A DNA stretch of 64,000 nucleotides from Methanobrevibacter ruminantium. Its GTDB lineage: Archaea > Methanobacteriota > Methanobacteria > Methanobacteriales > Methanobacteriaceae. The translations under genes and the position numbers were made by a program. A model generated the notes under the pieces. That model was not told the DNA's origin. It ran no database searches and worked only from the letters and a program-made list of their open reading frames with translations. The DNA is taken from positions 310,001 through 374,000 of the forward strand of contig SFKZ01000001.1 of NCBI GenBank assembly GCA_004553595.1. The letters run 5' to 3'. Each line of letters begins with the position of its first letter. Position 1 is the first letter of the stretch. Shown in pieces: positions 1 through 9,854 of the stretch.

Positions 1-973
1 TGGGATAGCCATTAAGGACACAAGGAAAGATTGGATCATCCAAGGCCATTTCGGTTCCACTTGGCAAGATGGCCAATATGTTCGTACACGTGAAATGGAT
101 AAGGTCATTCCAGCGTTTGAAGACTTTATGGAACGTTTTCAAATAGATTACCTTGATTTCGGTATGATTCATTATGTTGATGAGGTAGAGGATTTTGAGA
201 ACATAATGAACGGTGAATTCATCAAGTATGTGAGACAGCAAAAGGAAGACGGTGTAATAAAACATATTGGAATAAGCACCCACAGCCCTACCGTTGCGCT
301 TTTAGCTACTGAAGTTGAGGATATAGAGCTCATCATGTTCAGCATAAATCCTGCATTTGACATGTTGGCATCCATTAATGACATAGCTGTTTACATTGAG
401 GATGATACCTATAAAAACAAGGAATTGGAGGGTCTTGCACCTGAAAGAGCGGAATTATATCAAGTTTGTAAGGAAAAGGACATTCCTCTTGTAGTTATGA
501 AAGGATATGCTGGAGGCAGATTGCTTAGAGATGAGGATTCTCCATTTGGTGTAGCGCTCACACCTATACAATGTATTGATTATTGTCTTAGCCGGCCTGC
601 AGTTGCATCAATAATGGCTGGTGCAAATGATGTCAAGGAAATGGAAGATGCAATTGCATATGAAACTGCAAGTCATAAGGGAAAGGATTATGCCTCAGTT
701 CTCGTGAATGCACCTAAAAACTCTTATGAAGGCCAATGCACTTATTGCGGCCACTGTGCACCATGCACTGAAAACATCAATATCGCAATGGTGAACAAGT
801 TCTATGACCTTGCAAGGCATCATGATGAAGTTCCACAATCCATCAAGGCTCATTATAATGATTTAGCCTACAATGCTTCTGATTGCATTGCCTGTGGAAA
901 CTGCGAAGAAAGATGCCCATTCAATGTGGGTATTGTTGAAATAATGGATAATGCTAAGGAATTGTTCCAATAA
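1..973 (+). CDS. Aldo/keto reductase with C-terminal 4Fe-4S domain (5' partial)
   Basis: The reading frame is open from base 2 to the stop at 971-973, so the gene begins outside the window; about 323 residues are visible. The sequence (GHFGSTW, then DYLDFGMIHYVDE, GISTHSP and KGYAGGRLL) fits the TIM-barrel aldo/keto reductase family. The C-terminus has two cysteine clusters, CTYCGHCAPC and CIACGNCEERCP, the second a typical 4Fe-4S ligand set. This ferredoxin-tailed subfamily is common in anaerobes and methanogens and is predicted to be a cytoplasmic oxidoreductase; the substrate is unknown. The first methionine visible at base 95 is internal. Confidence 0.88.
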   Translation, partial: GIAIKDTRKDWIIQGHFGSTWQDGQYVRTREMDKVIPAFEDFMERFQIDYLDFGMIHYVDEVEDFENIMNGEFIKYVRQQKEDGVIKHIGISTHSPTVALLATEVEDIELIMFSINPAFDMLASINDIAVYIEDDTYKNKELEGLAPERAELYQVCKEKDIPLVVMKGYAGGRLLRDEDSPFGVALTPIQCIDYCLSRPAVASIMAGANDVKEMEDAIAYETASHKGKDYASVLVNAPKNSYEGQCTYCGHCAPCTENINIAMVNKFYDLARHHDEVPQSIKAHYNDLAYNASDCIACGNCEERCPFNVGIVEIMDNAKELFQ

Positions 974-1038
974 TGATTTGAATTAATTAAATAAAGTTTC
1001 TTATTTGTGAAATCTAAGAAATTAAGGGAGTTTTATGT

Positions 1039-1585
1039 ATGGCTGAGAAAAGATTCTTAAGAGATGACATTTTATTTTCACTATGTGGTCTCAATTGTAG
1101 CTTATGTCCTATGTTCATTCGTGGGGGATGTACAGGTTGTCGTGAAGGCAGTTCCTGTTACAAGATATGTGAATTTGCTCCCTGTAGCATCGAGCATGGA
1201 AACTTGGATTACTGTTTTGAATGTGAAGAGTACCCTTGTCGAAAGTATGATGGGGTTGATTTGCATGACTCTCTTATTTCTCATTTGAATCAGAAAAAGG
1301 ATATGGAGAAAGCAAAAAGGATAGGGATTGAAAACTATCATAAAGAGCAAATTGAAAAGAATGCAATTCTCAATAAGCTATTGAAAGAGTATGATATTGG
1401 CCATAGGGATGTGTTTTTTCTGCCTTGCAGTTAATTTGCTTGAAGTGGATGATTTAAATGCTGTATTAAATCAATCAGATGAATTGACTGAAGGTATGGA
1501 TTTATCCGATAAATCAGATTCAATGAAAGGTCTTTTAAATGATATTGCAGAAAAGAGAAATATCGTGCTTAAATTACGTAAATAA
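1039..1585 (+). pseudogene. DUF3795-type cysteine-rich protein, frameshifted
   Basis: ATG at 1039 follows GGGAG at 1026-1030. The first frame (131 codons, stop 1432-1434) has a cysteine-rich N-terminus (CGLNCSLCPMF, GGCTGC, CYKICEFAPC, CFECEEYPC), as expected of the DUF3795 family of small putative metal-binding proteins. After GHRDVFF it runs into an early stop. The next frame continues CLAVNLLEVDDLNAVL and so on to a stop at 1583-1585, which reads as the missing family C-terminus. The two frames join if one T is removed from the six-T run at about 1413-1418. This is a true frameshift, a homopolymer sequencing error or, less likely, slippage. Function unknown. Confidence 0.7.
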
Positions 1586-1608
1586 TTTTTTCTATTTTTT
1601 TATTTTTC

Positions 1609-1632
1609 AATAGTTATTTTTTAATAACTATT
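1609..1632 (+). terminator. Perfect 10-bp hairpin after the DUF3795 gene
   Basis: AATAGTTATT, a TTTT loop and AATAACTATT form an uninterrupted 10-bp stem 23 bases after the second-frame stop. T-rich DNA lies on both sides. Terminator function is inferred from position and shape. The remaining DNA up to 1778 is AT-rich and should hold the signal peptidase promoter. Confidence 0.5.
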
Positions 1633-1778
1633 TTTATTTATCTCTATTTTTAATTAAATTTAAATATTTTAGATTATATACTATTCATATTATAATAGTA
1701 TTAAAAATTTTTCGATTGAAAAGGAAATTTTTAATTTTTATAATTATCTTAATAATTAAAATATGAAAAGGTGTTATT

Positions 1779-2204
1779 TTGGATATAAATTTAAAAGAAA
1801 TAGCAGTTTATATTGTCCTTATCATTTTTGTTCTTATTGCTGCACAACACTTGAATGTGGTTGTATCCGGCAGTATGGAACCTGTTATGTATAGGGGAGA
1901 TATTGTAGTGCTTGAAAAAGCAAACTTACTCGGATTGCAGGAGTTCAATCCTGCTGAAGTTGAAGTTGGAGACATTGTAGTCTACAATGCAGCTTGGCAT
2001 GAGGGACCTGTTATTCACAGAGTGATTGAAAAAGGCCAAATAAATGGCACTACAGTCTTTAAGATAAAAGGGGATAATAATGATGTTGCCGATCCTTATT
2101 GGGTAACTGAAGGTCAAATTACCTCTAGGGTTTTAACTTTTAATGGTCAACCTGTAATTATTCCTAAAATAGGATACCTCTCCATATGGATAAGAGGACT
2201 TTAA
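1779..2204 (+). CDS. Archaeal type I signal peptidase
   Basis: This 141-residue membrane protease would cleave signal peptides of secreted precursors, such as the large adhesins in this window. One N-terminal membrane segment (about residues 6-24) leads into VVSGSMEPVMYRGDIVV, which carries the catalytic serine in the SGSMEP motif. VIHRVI supplies the histidine that replaces the bacterial lysine in archaeal/ER-type enzymes, and KGDNNDVADP is the conserved aspartate box. The start is TTG at 1779, chosen because AAGGTG (1768-1773) lies five bases upstream and no better in-frame ATG precedes the membrane segment. Confidence 0.9.
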   Translation: MDINLKEIAVYIVLIIFVLIAAQHLNVVVSGSMEPVMYRGDIVVLEKANLLGLQEFNPAEVEVGDIVVYNAAWHEGPVIHRVIEKGQINGTTVFKIKGDNNDVADPYWVTEGQITSRVLTFNGQPVIIPKIGYLSIWIRGL

Positions 2205-2414
2205 TATTTCATGATTAATTATATTGGGTATATGGCAATTTAAATAATAGTTTCATATCTTAAATCAATTTTAATTAATCGTTATTTTTATTATTTTAAT
2301 AATAATTTTTTATAGAAAATGGATTTAGTTTTTGTCTATCTTGAAAGTTATTTTATAAGGTTTTAATGGAATCCATTTTCAATTAATTGAAAACTTATAT
2401 TTATCGGTGTTTAT

Positions 2415-4136
2415 ATGTACTTTAAAATAAAATCTGAAGCTCAAGAAGCTTTAAAAAAAGCAGTTGATCAATTTGACTGTGATTTTGAAGATGAAATTAA
2501 ATTGGAGTTTCCACCTAATCCAGAGTTAGGTGATTTAGCCAGTACAGTTTCATTCCAATTGGCTAAACATTTAAGAAAGGCTCCAAATTTAATTGCTCCT
2601 GAAGTTATAGAAAAAATAGAACTTCCTGAAATATTTGCAAAAGTGGAAGCTACCGGCCCTTATGTTAACTTCTTCATCAATCACGATATCTTTGCAAAGC
2701 AATTGTTGGATTCTGTAGATGATGATTACGGTGCACTTCCAAAAGTTGATGAAAAGATCATTTTGGAACACACTTCAGCTAACCCTAATGGGCCATTGCA
2801 TATTGGCCACATCAGAAACTCTGTTTTAGGGGACTCACTCAGAAGACTTTTAACCACTGCAGGTAGAGAAGTGGATACCCAATACTATGTAAACGATATG
2901 GGAAGACAATTGGCTATGATTGTTTTCGGTATGGAAGAGCTTGGATTGAAACTTGAAGATCAGCCAGCTGAAAAAATCGACCACAAGGTTGGTGAATTAT
3001 ACTTTAAAGTCAATCAAATGCTCCAAGAGGATGAGTCCTTAGGTGAAGGCGTAGATGCAACAATCAGAAAATATGAAGGCGGTCCATCTGAACTTGACGA
3101 AAAGTTCGAATATGCTGTAAACAGCTGTCTTGATGGGGTAAAGGAAACCTTGAAGAGAATGAATGTAAAGCATGATGCATTCGTTTGGGAAGGTCAATTC
3201 GTAAGGACAGGCATCGTTGACAAGATCACCAATGAATTGTATGAAATAGGATATGCAAGAAAAGAGGATGTTTTGTACTTGGATTTAACTGAGTATGGTA
3301 TTGACAAGCATCTTGTCTTAAGAAGAGCTGATGGAACAAGTTTATATTCTACAAGAGACATTGCATACCACATTTACAAATGCAAGAAATGCGATAAGGT
3401 ATTGGATATCTTCGGTTCTGACCATAAGTTAGCTGCAAGGCAAGTGGAACTTGCTCTTGAAATACTCGAAGAGATTGAACCTAACAGTGACAAGATGGAA
3501 GTCATCTTCTATGAATTCATTACCTTGCCTGAAGGTTCCATGTCTACAAGAAGAGGAGTATTCATATCTGTTGATGAATTGATGGATGAAGCTGTAAAGA
3601 GAGCTAAGGAAGAAATTGTATCAAGAAGACCAGATCTCGATGAGGAAACCATTGATGAGATTGCTGAAGAGATTGGTATCGGTGCAATCAGATATTACAT
3701 TGCAAGATTATCCCCAGAGAAACACATCACTTTCAAATGGGATGAGGCTTTAAGCTTTGAAAGAGGTTGTGCTTCAATTCAATACGCTCATGCAAGAGCT
3801 TGCAAATTACTTAGAAAAGCTCAAGAAGAAAAAGGCATTGATTTAGCAAGTCTCCAAGCTGAAGAAAACTGGTCATTGGATGACAATGAGAAAGAATTGG
3901 TAAAATTGATTGCTAAATTCCCTAGCTTGATTGAAGATTCAGCTAGCATAAAAAGAGTTCATCCAATTGCTCAATACTGCCAAGATTTAGCTGGTGCATT
4001 TAACAGATTCTATAAATCAGAACAAGTTATCGGTTCTGATGTGGAAAGTGCAAGATTGATTTTAGTTGAAAAGGCTAGAATCACCTTAAGAAATGCATTG
4101 GATATCTTAGGAGTTAATGCTCCTGAGTTAATGTAG
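2415..4136 (+). CDS. argS: Arginyl-tRNA synthetase
   Basis: This 573-residue class I aminoacyl-tRNA synthetase charges tRNA-Arg in the cytoplasm; two tRNA-Arg genes lie at 49.8-50.0 kb. The N-terminal Add-1 domain is followed by the signature HIGH at residues 129-132 within SANPNGPLHIGHIRN. The KMSKS-loop equivalent is MSTRRG at 376-381. The C-terminus (FERGCASIQYAHARACKLL) opens the anticodon-binding helical domain. Length is normal for archaeal ArgS. It is a single-gene unit with about 200 AT-rich bases upstream; one base after the TAG stop begins a bipartite hairpin element. Confidence 0.97.
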   Translation: MYFKIKSEAQEALKKAVDQFDCDFEDEIKLEFPPNPELGDLASTVSFQLAKHLRKAPNLIAPEVIEKIELPEIFAKVEATGPYVNFFINHDIFAKQLLDSVDDDYGALPKVDEKIILEHTSANPNGPLHIGHIRNSVLGDSLRRLLTTAGREVDTQYYVNDMGRQLAMIVFGMEELGLKLEDQPAEKIDHKVGELYFKVNQMLQEDESLGEGVDATIRKYEGGPSELDEKFEYAVNSCLDGVKETLKRMNVKHDAFVWEGQFVRTGIVDKITNELYEIGYARKEDVLYLDLTEYGIDKHLVLRRADGTSLYSTRDIAYHIYKCKKCDKVLDIFGSDHKLAARQVELALEILEEIEPNSDKMEVIFYEFITLPEGSMSTRRGVFISVDELMDEAVKRAKEEIVSRRPDLDEETIDEIAEEIGIGAIRYYIARLSPEKHITFKWDEALSFERGCASIQYAHARACKLLRKAQEEKGIDLASLQAEENWSLDDNEKELVKLIAKFPSLIEDSASIKRVHPIAQYCQDLAGAFNRFYKSEQVIGSDVESARLILVEKARITLRNALDILGVNAPELM

Positions 4137-4225
4137 CCAAACTTTTCCAAGTCTTCGACTCGCAAAAGTTTGATCAAAATTTTTTCCTATAGTTGGGAGT
4201 GATATGCTCTTCAACTACTTTTTTT
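4137..4225 (+). terminator. Bipartite hairpin element after argS (dispersed family, copy A)
   Basis: Hairpin 1 pairs CAAACTTTT (4138-4146) with AAAAGTTTG (4164-4172), nine perfect pairs, enclosing AGTC-TTC-GACT. The tail TTGATCAAAATTTTTTCC follows. Hairpin 2 pairs AGTTGGGAG (4191-4199) with CTCTTCAACT (about 4207-4216) and runs into seven Ts at 4219-4225. The element begins one base after the argS stop. Similar elements follow ilvN, a tRNA-Val, kae1-bud32, a Mur ligase, leuS and the Get3-like gene. Confidence 0.7.
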
Positions 4226-4285
4226 ATTAATTTTCAAAAATAGATTTAATTTATATTTTTTATATTTTTATGATGATGTTGGATT

Positions 4286-4954
4286 TTAAGCTATTTTTGC
4301 GAGTGGTGCATCATCTAAGGATTTTATCCAATTGATTACAGTTCTGGTTATTGGATATACAATGATTTCATAAATTATTTTAAATGCCCCTTGGCAGATT
4401 ATCATTGTAATTAAAACCTCATTAGGCATTAATCCTGCAAATGCAATTGTAATGAAGATTATTGCATCCAATCCTTCACCGAACAATGTGCTTATTGAAC
4501 ATCTTGCAAATAAGTAATCTGTGTATTTTTCCTTTAGTATTTTCATAAAATAAGCGTTTACGTAAGACCCTACAAGATATGATATTAAACTGGCAATCAA
4601 TATCCTTGGAGTGCTTCCCAAAATAATGCTGAATGCATTTGAAGTCGCAAGATCTGTTCCCGGTAAAAATATTGCTATCTGATATGCTATGGTAGCTATT
4701 AAATTTATTATAAAACCTAAATAAATGGTTCTTTTTGCAAGTGTAAATCCATAGATTTCAGTTAGCACATCTCCAACAATATATACAAGTGGGAATATGA
4801 CAACGCCGCATGGCAATATTATATCATATAATGAAAATGTTTTTGAAGCAAGAATATTTGAAATTATAAGGCATCCGCAAAATAATGCAGTGATTATTGG
4901 ATATAATTCCATTTGGCTTGGCTTATTTTTCAAAAAACTCACATTACCACCCAT
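4286..4954 (-). CDS. Queuosine-precursor/VUT-family membrane transporter (YhhQ-like)
   Basis: This 222-residue polytopic membrane protein has about six hydrophobic segments. It matches the DUF165/YhhQ vitamin-uptake-transporter family in its early signature (ISNILASKTFSLYDIILPCG, then FPLVYIVGDVLTEIYG). Characterised members move 7-deazaguanine precursors of queuosine; in an archaeon archaeosine precursor salvage is a plausible inference. The start is uncertain: ATG at 4954 has no obvious ribosome site, whereas GTG at 4942 has GGGTGG a few bases upstream. It lies 35 bases after the TPR gene on the same strand, so co-transcription is possible. Confidence 0.82.
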   Translation of the reverse strand: MGGNVSFLKNKPSQMELYPIITALFCGCLIISNILASKTFSLYDIILPCGVVIFPLVYIVGDVLTEIYGFTLAKRTIYLGFIINLIATIAYQIAIFLPGTDLATSNAFSIILGSTPRILIASLISYLVGSYVNAYFMKILKEKYTDYLFARCSISTLFGEGLDAIIFITIAFAGLMPNEVLITMIICQGAFKIIYEIIVYPITRTVINWIKSLDDAPLAKIA

Positions 4955-4989
4955 ATTTAAAATATAATTTTGCCAAAAATTTGATAATA

Positions 4990-5976
4990 TTATATCAATT
5001 TCTCTACTCTTTCTTTCGCTTCCACTACTTCAGAGTCAGTGTTGTCGAATTCAAGGAATTTTTCATAGTTTTTCAAAGCGCTTTCATATTTCTCCCTGTC
5101 CTCTTGGATTATTCCAATCTCATAATAGGAGTAGTGATAGTTTGGATTGATTCCAAGTGCAAGAGAGAATGCTTCAAGAGCTTCGTCATCTTCCTCTAAG
5201 GCATGCAATGCAACACCTTTGTTGTGGTATGCATTTTCCAATTCGAAAATTGTTTCGTATGGGTTGTCGCTGTATCTTTCAATGCATTTATCTAAGGTTT
5301 GAACAGCTTCCTTATGCTTTTGAAGCTTGATTAAACAGCTTCCTTTTAAAAATAGAATGTTTGAATTGTTTTTGTCAGATTTGAGAGCCTTATTATAGGT
5401 TTGTAAAGCGTCATCAAATCTTTGATGATTTTCAAGGACGTATCCTTTACTCATTAAATCGTAAATTCCACTTACTTCCACATCCATAACAATGTCATAA
5501 ACCTTGGAAGCCTCTTCGTAATTTTCCATAAGTTCGTAAGTGTTTCCTTTTGAAATTAATGCAGAAAGGTTATTCGGATCTAATTCCAATGCATTATTGA
5601 AACAGTCTAAAGCATCTTCAAATTGCTCGGTAATAGTCAAGACAGTTCCTTTTTGAATGAATTCCTGAGCAGTTGTAGGCTCAATATCCAACATTGCGTT
5701 CATGTCATCAATGACTCTTTGCTCATCGATTTCCATACTGTTTCCAGGCTTGATGATGTCTTCGTCACTTAATGCATGAGATTCGTTTTCAGCTATTTCC
5801 TCATTTTCAGCCATCAATGTTTGGAATTCTATAGAGTTCATTAATATGTTTGCCACTTCAGGATACTCTTCAATGATGATATCCATGTATCTTGCTGCCT
5901 CTTCCCTATTGTTTTCTTGGAGTGCAATTGTAATTTTGTTCACTAAGTGTTCTAATGCAGGGTCATTAAAGTCCAT
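4990..5976 (-). CDS. TPR-repeat protein
   Basis: This 328-residue soluble protein has several tetratricopeptide units in its C-terminal two thirds. Recognisable repeats include FEDALDCFNNALELDPNN, YEEASKVYDIVMD, FDDALQTYNKALKSD, KHKEAVQTLDKCIE and DDEALEAFSLALGINPN. The first roughly 100 residues are acidic and less regular. TPR arrays mediate protein-protein contacts; the partner is unknown. ATG at 5976 follows GGGTGG. It lies downstream of argF and 35 bases upstream of the YhhQ-like transporter. Confidence 0.85.
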   Translation of the reverse strand: MDFNDPALEHLVNKITIALQENNREEAARYMDIIIEEYPEVANILMNSIEFQTLMAENEEIAENESHALSDEDIIKPGNSMEIDEQRVIDDMNAMLDIEPTTAQEFIQKGTVLTITEQFEDALDCFNNALELDPNNLSALISKGNTYELMENYEEASKVYDIVMDVEVSGIYDLMSKGYVLENHQRFDDALQTYNKALKSDKNNSNILFLKGSCLIKLQKHKEAVQTLDKCIERYSDNPYETIFELENAYHNKGVALHALEEDDEALEAFSLALGINPNYHYSYYEIGIIQEDREKYESALKNYEKFLEFDNTDSEVVEAKERVEKLI

Positions 5977-6088
5977 GTTTCCACCCTTTTCCTAAATACT
6001 ATAATTAAATTGTTTTTTGAAAATTTTTTAAATGATTATGGAGTCGTCAAATTGTCTAATCAGATGTTTTATTCCTAAATCAGATTGA

Positions 6089-7006
6089 TTATTGGTTTTG
6101 CAATTCTTTCAAGAAGTAGTACAATACTCCTTTTTGTGCATGCATTCTGTTTTCAGCTTGGTCATACACTACAGAGTGAGGGCCGTCAATCACTTCAGCG
6201 CTTACCTCTTCTCCCCTGATTGCAGGCAAGCAGTGCATGAAGATCACATCATCATCTGCTAAATCGATAAGTTCCTGATTTACTTGATATTCCTTAAAGT
6301 CAGCTCTTCTTTTTTCAGCTTCAGCTTCATCTCCCATACTTACCCAAACGTCAGTATAGATAACATCTGCGCCGCTTACAGCAGCTTTCACATCACTTGT
6401 GATTGTGATTGTGGAATTGTTTGCTTTTGCATATTCTTCTGCTTTAGCTACAATTTCTGCATTTGGCTTGTATTCATCTGGACAAGCGACAGCCATGTCC
6501 ATTCCTAAGCATCCGCAAATCAATAAAAGTGAGTTGCATACATTGTTTCCATCACCTACATAAACGAATTTTCCATCAAATCCACCTTTGTGTTCCTTGA
6601 CAGTCAACATGTCTGCCAAAGCTTGACAAGGGTGTTCAAGATTGGTTAAACCGTTAATAATTGGAACATCTGCTTCATCCCTAAGTTCGATGACATCATC
6701 GTGTTCAATAGCTCTAATCATGATTGCATCAACGAATCTGGATAGTACTTTTGCAGTATCCTTGATAGGTTCTCCTCTTCCCAATTGGATATCGTTAGTG
6801 GAAAGGAACAATGCAGTTCCACCTAACTCATACATTCCAACTTCAAAGGAAACTCTTGTTCTAGTAGATGATTTTTGGAAAATCATTGCTAACTTTTGAT
6901 CTTTTAGAGGCTTTTCCTCCATTTTACCTTCTTTGAAGTCACTTGCAATATCTAAGATTCTAGTGACCTCATCTTCAATATCACTTACTGATAATAGACT
7001 TCTCAT
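6089..7006 (-). CDS. argF: Ornithine carbamoyltransferase
   Basis: This 305-residue cytoplasmic enzyme transfers the carbamoyl group from carbamoyl phosphate to ornithine, giving citrulline in arginine synthesis. The carbamoyl-phosphate loop STRTR is at residues 47-51, HPCQALAD at 125-132, the ornithine-side DVWVSMG at 219-225 and the catalytic MHCLP at 257-261. The DxWxSMG and HCLP signatures separate it from aspartate carbamoyltransferase. ATG at 7006 follows AGGAGT. No other arginine-synthesis gene is adjacent. Confidence 0.97.
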   Translation of the reverse strand: MRSLLSVSDIEDEVTRILDIASDFKEGKMEEKPLKDQKLAMIFQKSSTRTRVSFEVGMYELGGTALFLSTNDIQLGRGEPIKDTAKVLSRFVDAIMIRAIEHDDVIELRDEADVPIINGLTNLEHPCQALADMLTVKEHKGGFDGKFVYVGDGNNVCNSLLLICGCLGMDMAVACPDEYKPNAEIVAKAEEYAKANNSTITITSDVKAAVSGADVIYTDVWVSMGDEAEAEKRRADFKEYQVNQELIDLADDDVIFMHCLPAIRGEEVSAEVIDGPHSVVYDQAENRMHAQKGVLYYFLKELQNQ

Positions 7007-7245
7007 TTAGACTCCTTCATAAAAATTATTTAAATCTTAAAAATTCACTAAAAAATTAATAGCACATTGGCTTTATGTTAATTTTCAGTATAATAAAATT
7101 AAATATTTATTTTTAATAATATTAAAACTTATCACTTTAAAGCGTATGCTTTTTATAAAATACTAAAAAAATAGCTGGAAATAAGGGTAAAAAATTAATG
7201 ATTACACTCATTAAAAATAGATTAAAGTATTTTCTGACAATCACA

Positions 7246-8229
7246 TTAAAAGTCAGAAAGTGTTCTTTGCTTCAAATCAGCTTCACGATGTGGTTTTATG
7301 TTTTCCTCTCTTGCTAATTTAACAAGTCGTCTTTGATATATCAAAGCTTTCTTGAACTGATTCTTGTCATTCAAATATGAAATGATTTCTTTAAGGCCTT
7401 GTATTTCTTCCTCAATGCTGTATTCTTTAGCAAATTCTGTCTTATCCTCTGTTTCTAGAATGTCCTCATCATCCTTCTCTATAGGGTTGATTATTTCTCC
7501 TAAAGTAACTACACTTTTCTCTTCAATCTCAGATATTTCATTTGAAATTTCTCCATATTCTTCCTCTTTTCTAATTTCAGGTAATGATTCATCAATTCTA
7601 TCTTCAGTTGAATCCAATTCGCCATCTTCTTTTTTAGGTTCAAGGAATTGTCTCAATTTAGATTTGATTGCATCGAGATTGAAATTGGAACTTGCTATTT
7701 GCTCTCTAGGATTTTCTAGAATGAGTTCAAGGTATTGATAGGATGTTTTAGAAACGTTTTCCACAAAGTTCTTTAACTCTTGAGGCACCTTGTTTTCAAT
7801 GAACTCATCATCATTCTTTATGCTTTCATAATTGTCCTTGACCATTTCATTCAAGACCAAAATGGTTTCCAGATTATCAATCAACAATCCACCAGCAAGA
7901 TAAGATTTTACGATGCCTTCATTTGCCAAGTTTTGGGTTTTGAGTTCAAGATAATTGTCAAGAGTATTGTAGATTTTCAAAAGCTCTATCTCTTGGCCTT
8001 CTTCTAAAAAATGAGTTAACTTGATTTTGTATTCATTTATCAATCCTACAAAATTATTGTTATTGTAATATTCAACAAGGAGATCTATTTTCAATAAAAT
8101 CAGGGTTTCAGCGATAGTGCTGTCTAAATATTCGTCACAAAGCTTCAATGCCTTTTGGTATTTTCCTTGTCTTTCTAATTTCTTTACCTTTTTCAAGGTT
8201 GCATTTATAGACTTTGCTGATTTAGACAT
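7246..8229 (-). CDS. Uncharacterised TPR-like acidic protein
   Basis: I do not recognise a named family. The 327-residue product is soluble, rich in Glu, Lys, Leu and Asn, with no signal peptide. The N-terminus (LERQGKYQKALKLCDEYLD) resembles one TPR-like helical hairpin; residues about 200-270 are strongly acidic and probably disordered; the C-terminus (NQFKKALIYQRRLVKLARE) returns to helical hairpins. ATG at 8229 is preferred to GTG at 8238 because that GTG lies inside the likely ribosome site GGTGATT. It lies between argF and purD on the same strand, but gaps of 239 and 122 bases argue for its own transcript. Confidence 0.6.
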   Translation of the reverse strand: MSKSAKSINATLKKVKKLERQGKYQKALKLCDEYLDSTIAETLILLKIDLLVEYYNNNNFVGLINEYKIKLTHFLEEGQEIELLKIYNTLDNYLELKTQNLANEGIVKSYLAGGLLIDNLETILVLNEMVKDNYESIKNDDEFIENKVPQELKNFVENVSKTSYQYLELILENPREQIASSNFNLDAIKSKLRQFLEPKKEDGELDSTEDRIDESLPEIRKEEEYGEISNEISEIEEKSVVTLGEIINPIEKDDEDILETEDKTEFAKEYSIEEEIQGLKEIISYLNDKNQFKKALIYQRRLVKLAREENIKPHREADLKQRTLSDF

Positions 8230-8291
8230 AAAAATCACCGAATTAATTGTTTTAAATATTTATAATCTAAAGTTATATCTAGTATTAGTTG

Positions 8292-8318
8292 TTAATTAGT
8301 TAATGAATAACTAATTAA
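8292..8318 (-). terminator. Perfect 11-bp inverted repeat between purD and the next gene
   Basis: TTAATTAGTTA, loop ATGAA and TAACTAATTAA form an uninterrupted 11-bp stem. It lies 33 bases after the purD stop and about 60 bases upstream of the next minus-strand gene. It could be a purD terminator or an operator; I favour the terminator from its position. Confidence 0.4.
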
Positions 8319-8351
8319 CCTTTAGCTATCAATCTAAAACAGATTAAAAGC

Positions 8352-9668
8352 TTATTCGTTTCTGATTGCTTCCATATGATCGATACGTTTTTGGATTAAA
8401 GCTGCAGTTCCAACGTCTCTTCTATGGTAAACATTTCCTTTAACTATATTACAAGCTTCTTCAGCTATTTTTTCAGCTTCAGCAATGGTTTCTCCTTGAG
8501 CAACAATTCCTAAAGCTCTTGAACCTGAAAGATGGATTCCATCTTCCTCTTGGCTTACAGCTGCATAGAAGACTTTTGCACCGAGCGCTTCAATAGCTTC
8601 CTCATCCACTTCAATGAGCTCTCCTGCATGAGGAGTGTCTGGATATCCGTCAGGTACTATGTATTTGCACACAGAAGCCAAGTCTTCAAATTCAACTTCG
8701 CTGAGATTTCCTGCAACGATGTCCTTACAGATGTCAAGCATTGAAGTTTTTAAAAGTGGAAGAACGTTCATTGCTTCAGGGTCACCGAATCTTGCGTTGT
8801 ATTCAATTAATTTAGGGCCTTCATTTGATAACATGAATTGACCGTAAAGAATTCCTTTGTAAGGAGTGGTTTCCTTAGCTATTGCCTTTAAGGTCTCTTT
8901 CATGATGTCAACAGCTTCATCATAATCCTCTTGAGTCATGAATGGCAACAATCCTCCAACATCAGAGTATGAACCCATTCCACCAGTGATCAATCCTTGG
9001 TCATTTTCAAAAGCATGAGGGTGGTCTTGAGCTGCAGGCATTGGAGCTAAGTTTTCTCCATCACAGAATGCTTGGATGGTGAACTCCTCTCCAACAACTT
9101 TCTCTTCAATGATCACTTGTGCAAATCCTCCCATTGCATTATCCATAACTTCCTTTGCATAAGCTTTTGCATCTTGATTATCTTTAAGGTGGTCACCTAC
9201 GATTTTTACACCTTTACCACCAGTCAATCCTACAGGTTTCACTACAACGTCCTTTTCATATTCATCAAGGAAAGCACTGATGTCTTCATAGTTATCAAAT
9301 ACCTTGTAGGTCAATGATCCTTTGATTTGGTATTTTTCAAAGAGGTTTCTCATAAATGATTTGTCAGTTTCAATTCTTGCAGATTCTTGTGCTGGTCCAA
9401 CACAAGGGACTCCAACCGCTTCAAGAGCATTTACAATTCCTTTTCCAAGAGGAGCTTCAGGTCCGATTACAGCCAATTCGATTCCATTTTCCTTTGCGAA
9501 TTTAGCCACTTCATCAACTTCTCCTTCATCTCCTTTCTTAAAAGTGGATATTTTACTGATTCCAGGATTGTTCTTGCTCATGTAAGCATATAATTCTACA
9601 TCATCTTTTATCAATGCATCACAGATTGCATGTTCTCTTGCACCGGTTCCAACAACTAATACTTTCAT
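8352..9668 (-). CDS. purD: Phosphoribosylamine-glycine ligase (GAR synthetase)
   Basis: This 438-residue ATP-grasp enzyme joins glycine to 5-phosphoribosylamine, the second step of purine synthesis. The N-terminal domain starts [15 protein letters not shown]; the ATP-grasp core includes [16 protein letters not shown] and the metal-ligand region [17 protein letters not shown]; the C-terminal B domain contains [15 protein letters not shown] at 9668 is preceded by GGAGA. It is divergent from ilvB across about 270 bases. Confidence 0.96.
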   Translation of the reverse strand: MKVLVVGTGAREHAICDALIKDDVELYAYMSKNNPGISKISTFKKGDEGEVDEVAKFAKENGIELAVIGPEAPLGKGIVNALEAVGVPCVGPAQESARIETDKSFMRNLFEKYQIKGSLTYKVFDNYEDISAFLDEYEKDVVVKPVGLTGGKGVKIVGDHLKDNQDAKAYAKEVMDNAMGGFAQVIIEEKVVGEEFTIQAFCDGENLAPMPAAQDHPHAFENDQGLITGGMGSYSDVGGLLPFMTQEDYDEAVDIMKETLKAIAKETTPYKGILYGQFMLSNEGPKLIEYNARFGDPEAMNVLPLLKTSMLDICKDIVAGNLSEVEFEDLASVCKYIVPDGYPDTPHAGELIEVDEEAIEALGAKVFYAAVSQEEDGIHLSGSRALGIVAQGETIAEAEKIAEEACNIVKGNVYHRRDVGTAALIQKRIDHMEAIRNE

Positions 9669-9854
9669 TTTTAATCTCCATTCAAGAGTTTTGAGTTTAA
9701 ATTTCAGATTAATTTTTCATGTCAATAAAAAAATTAAAATCCTTATTATTATGTTTTATGTTTTTATTAGTATATATTTTTTAAAAAACATATGTTAATA
9801 TTTATATCTATCTTAGGATATATATTATTATATTACAAATTATTGAATAAGATT

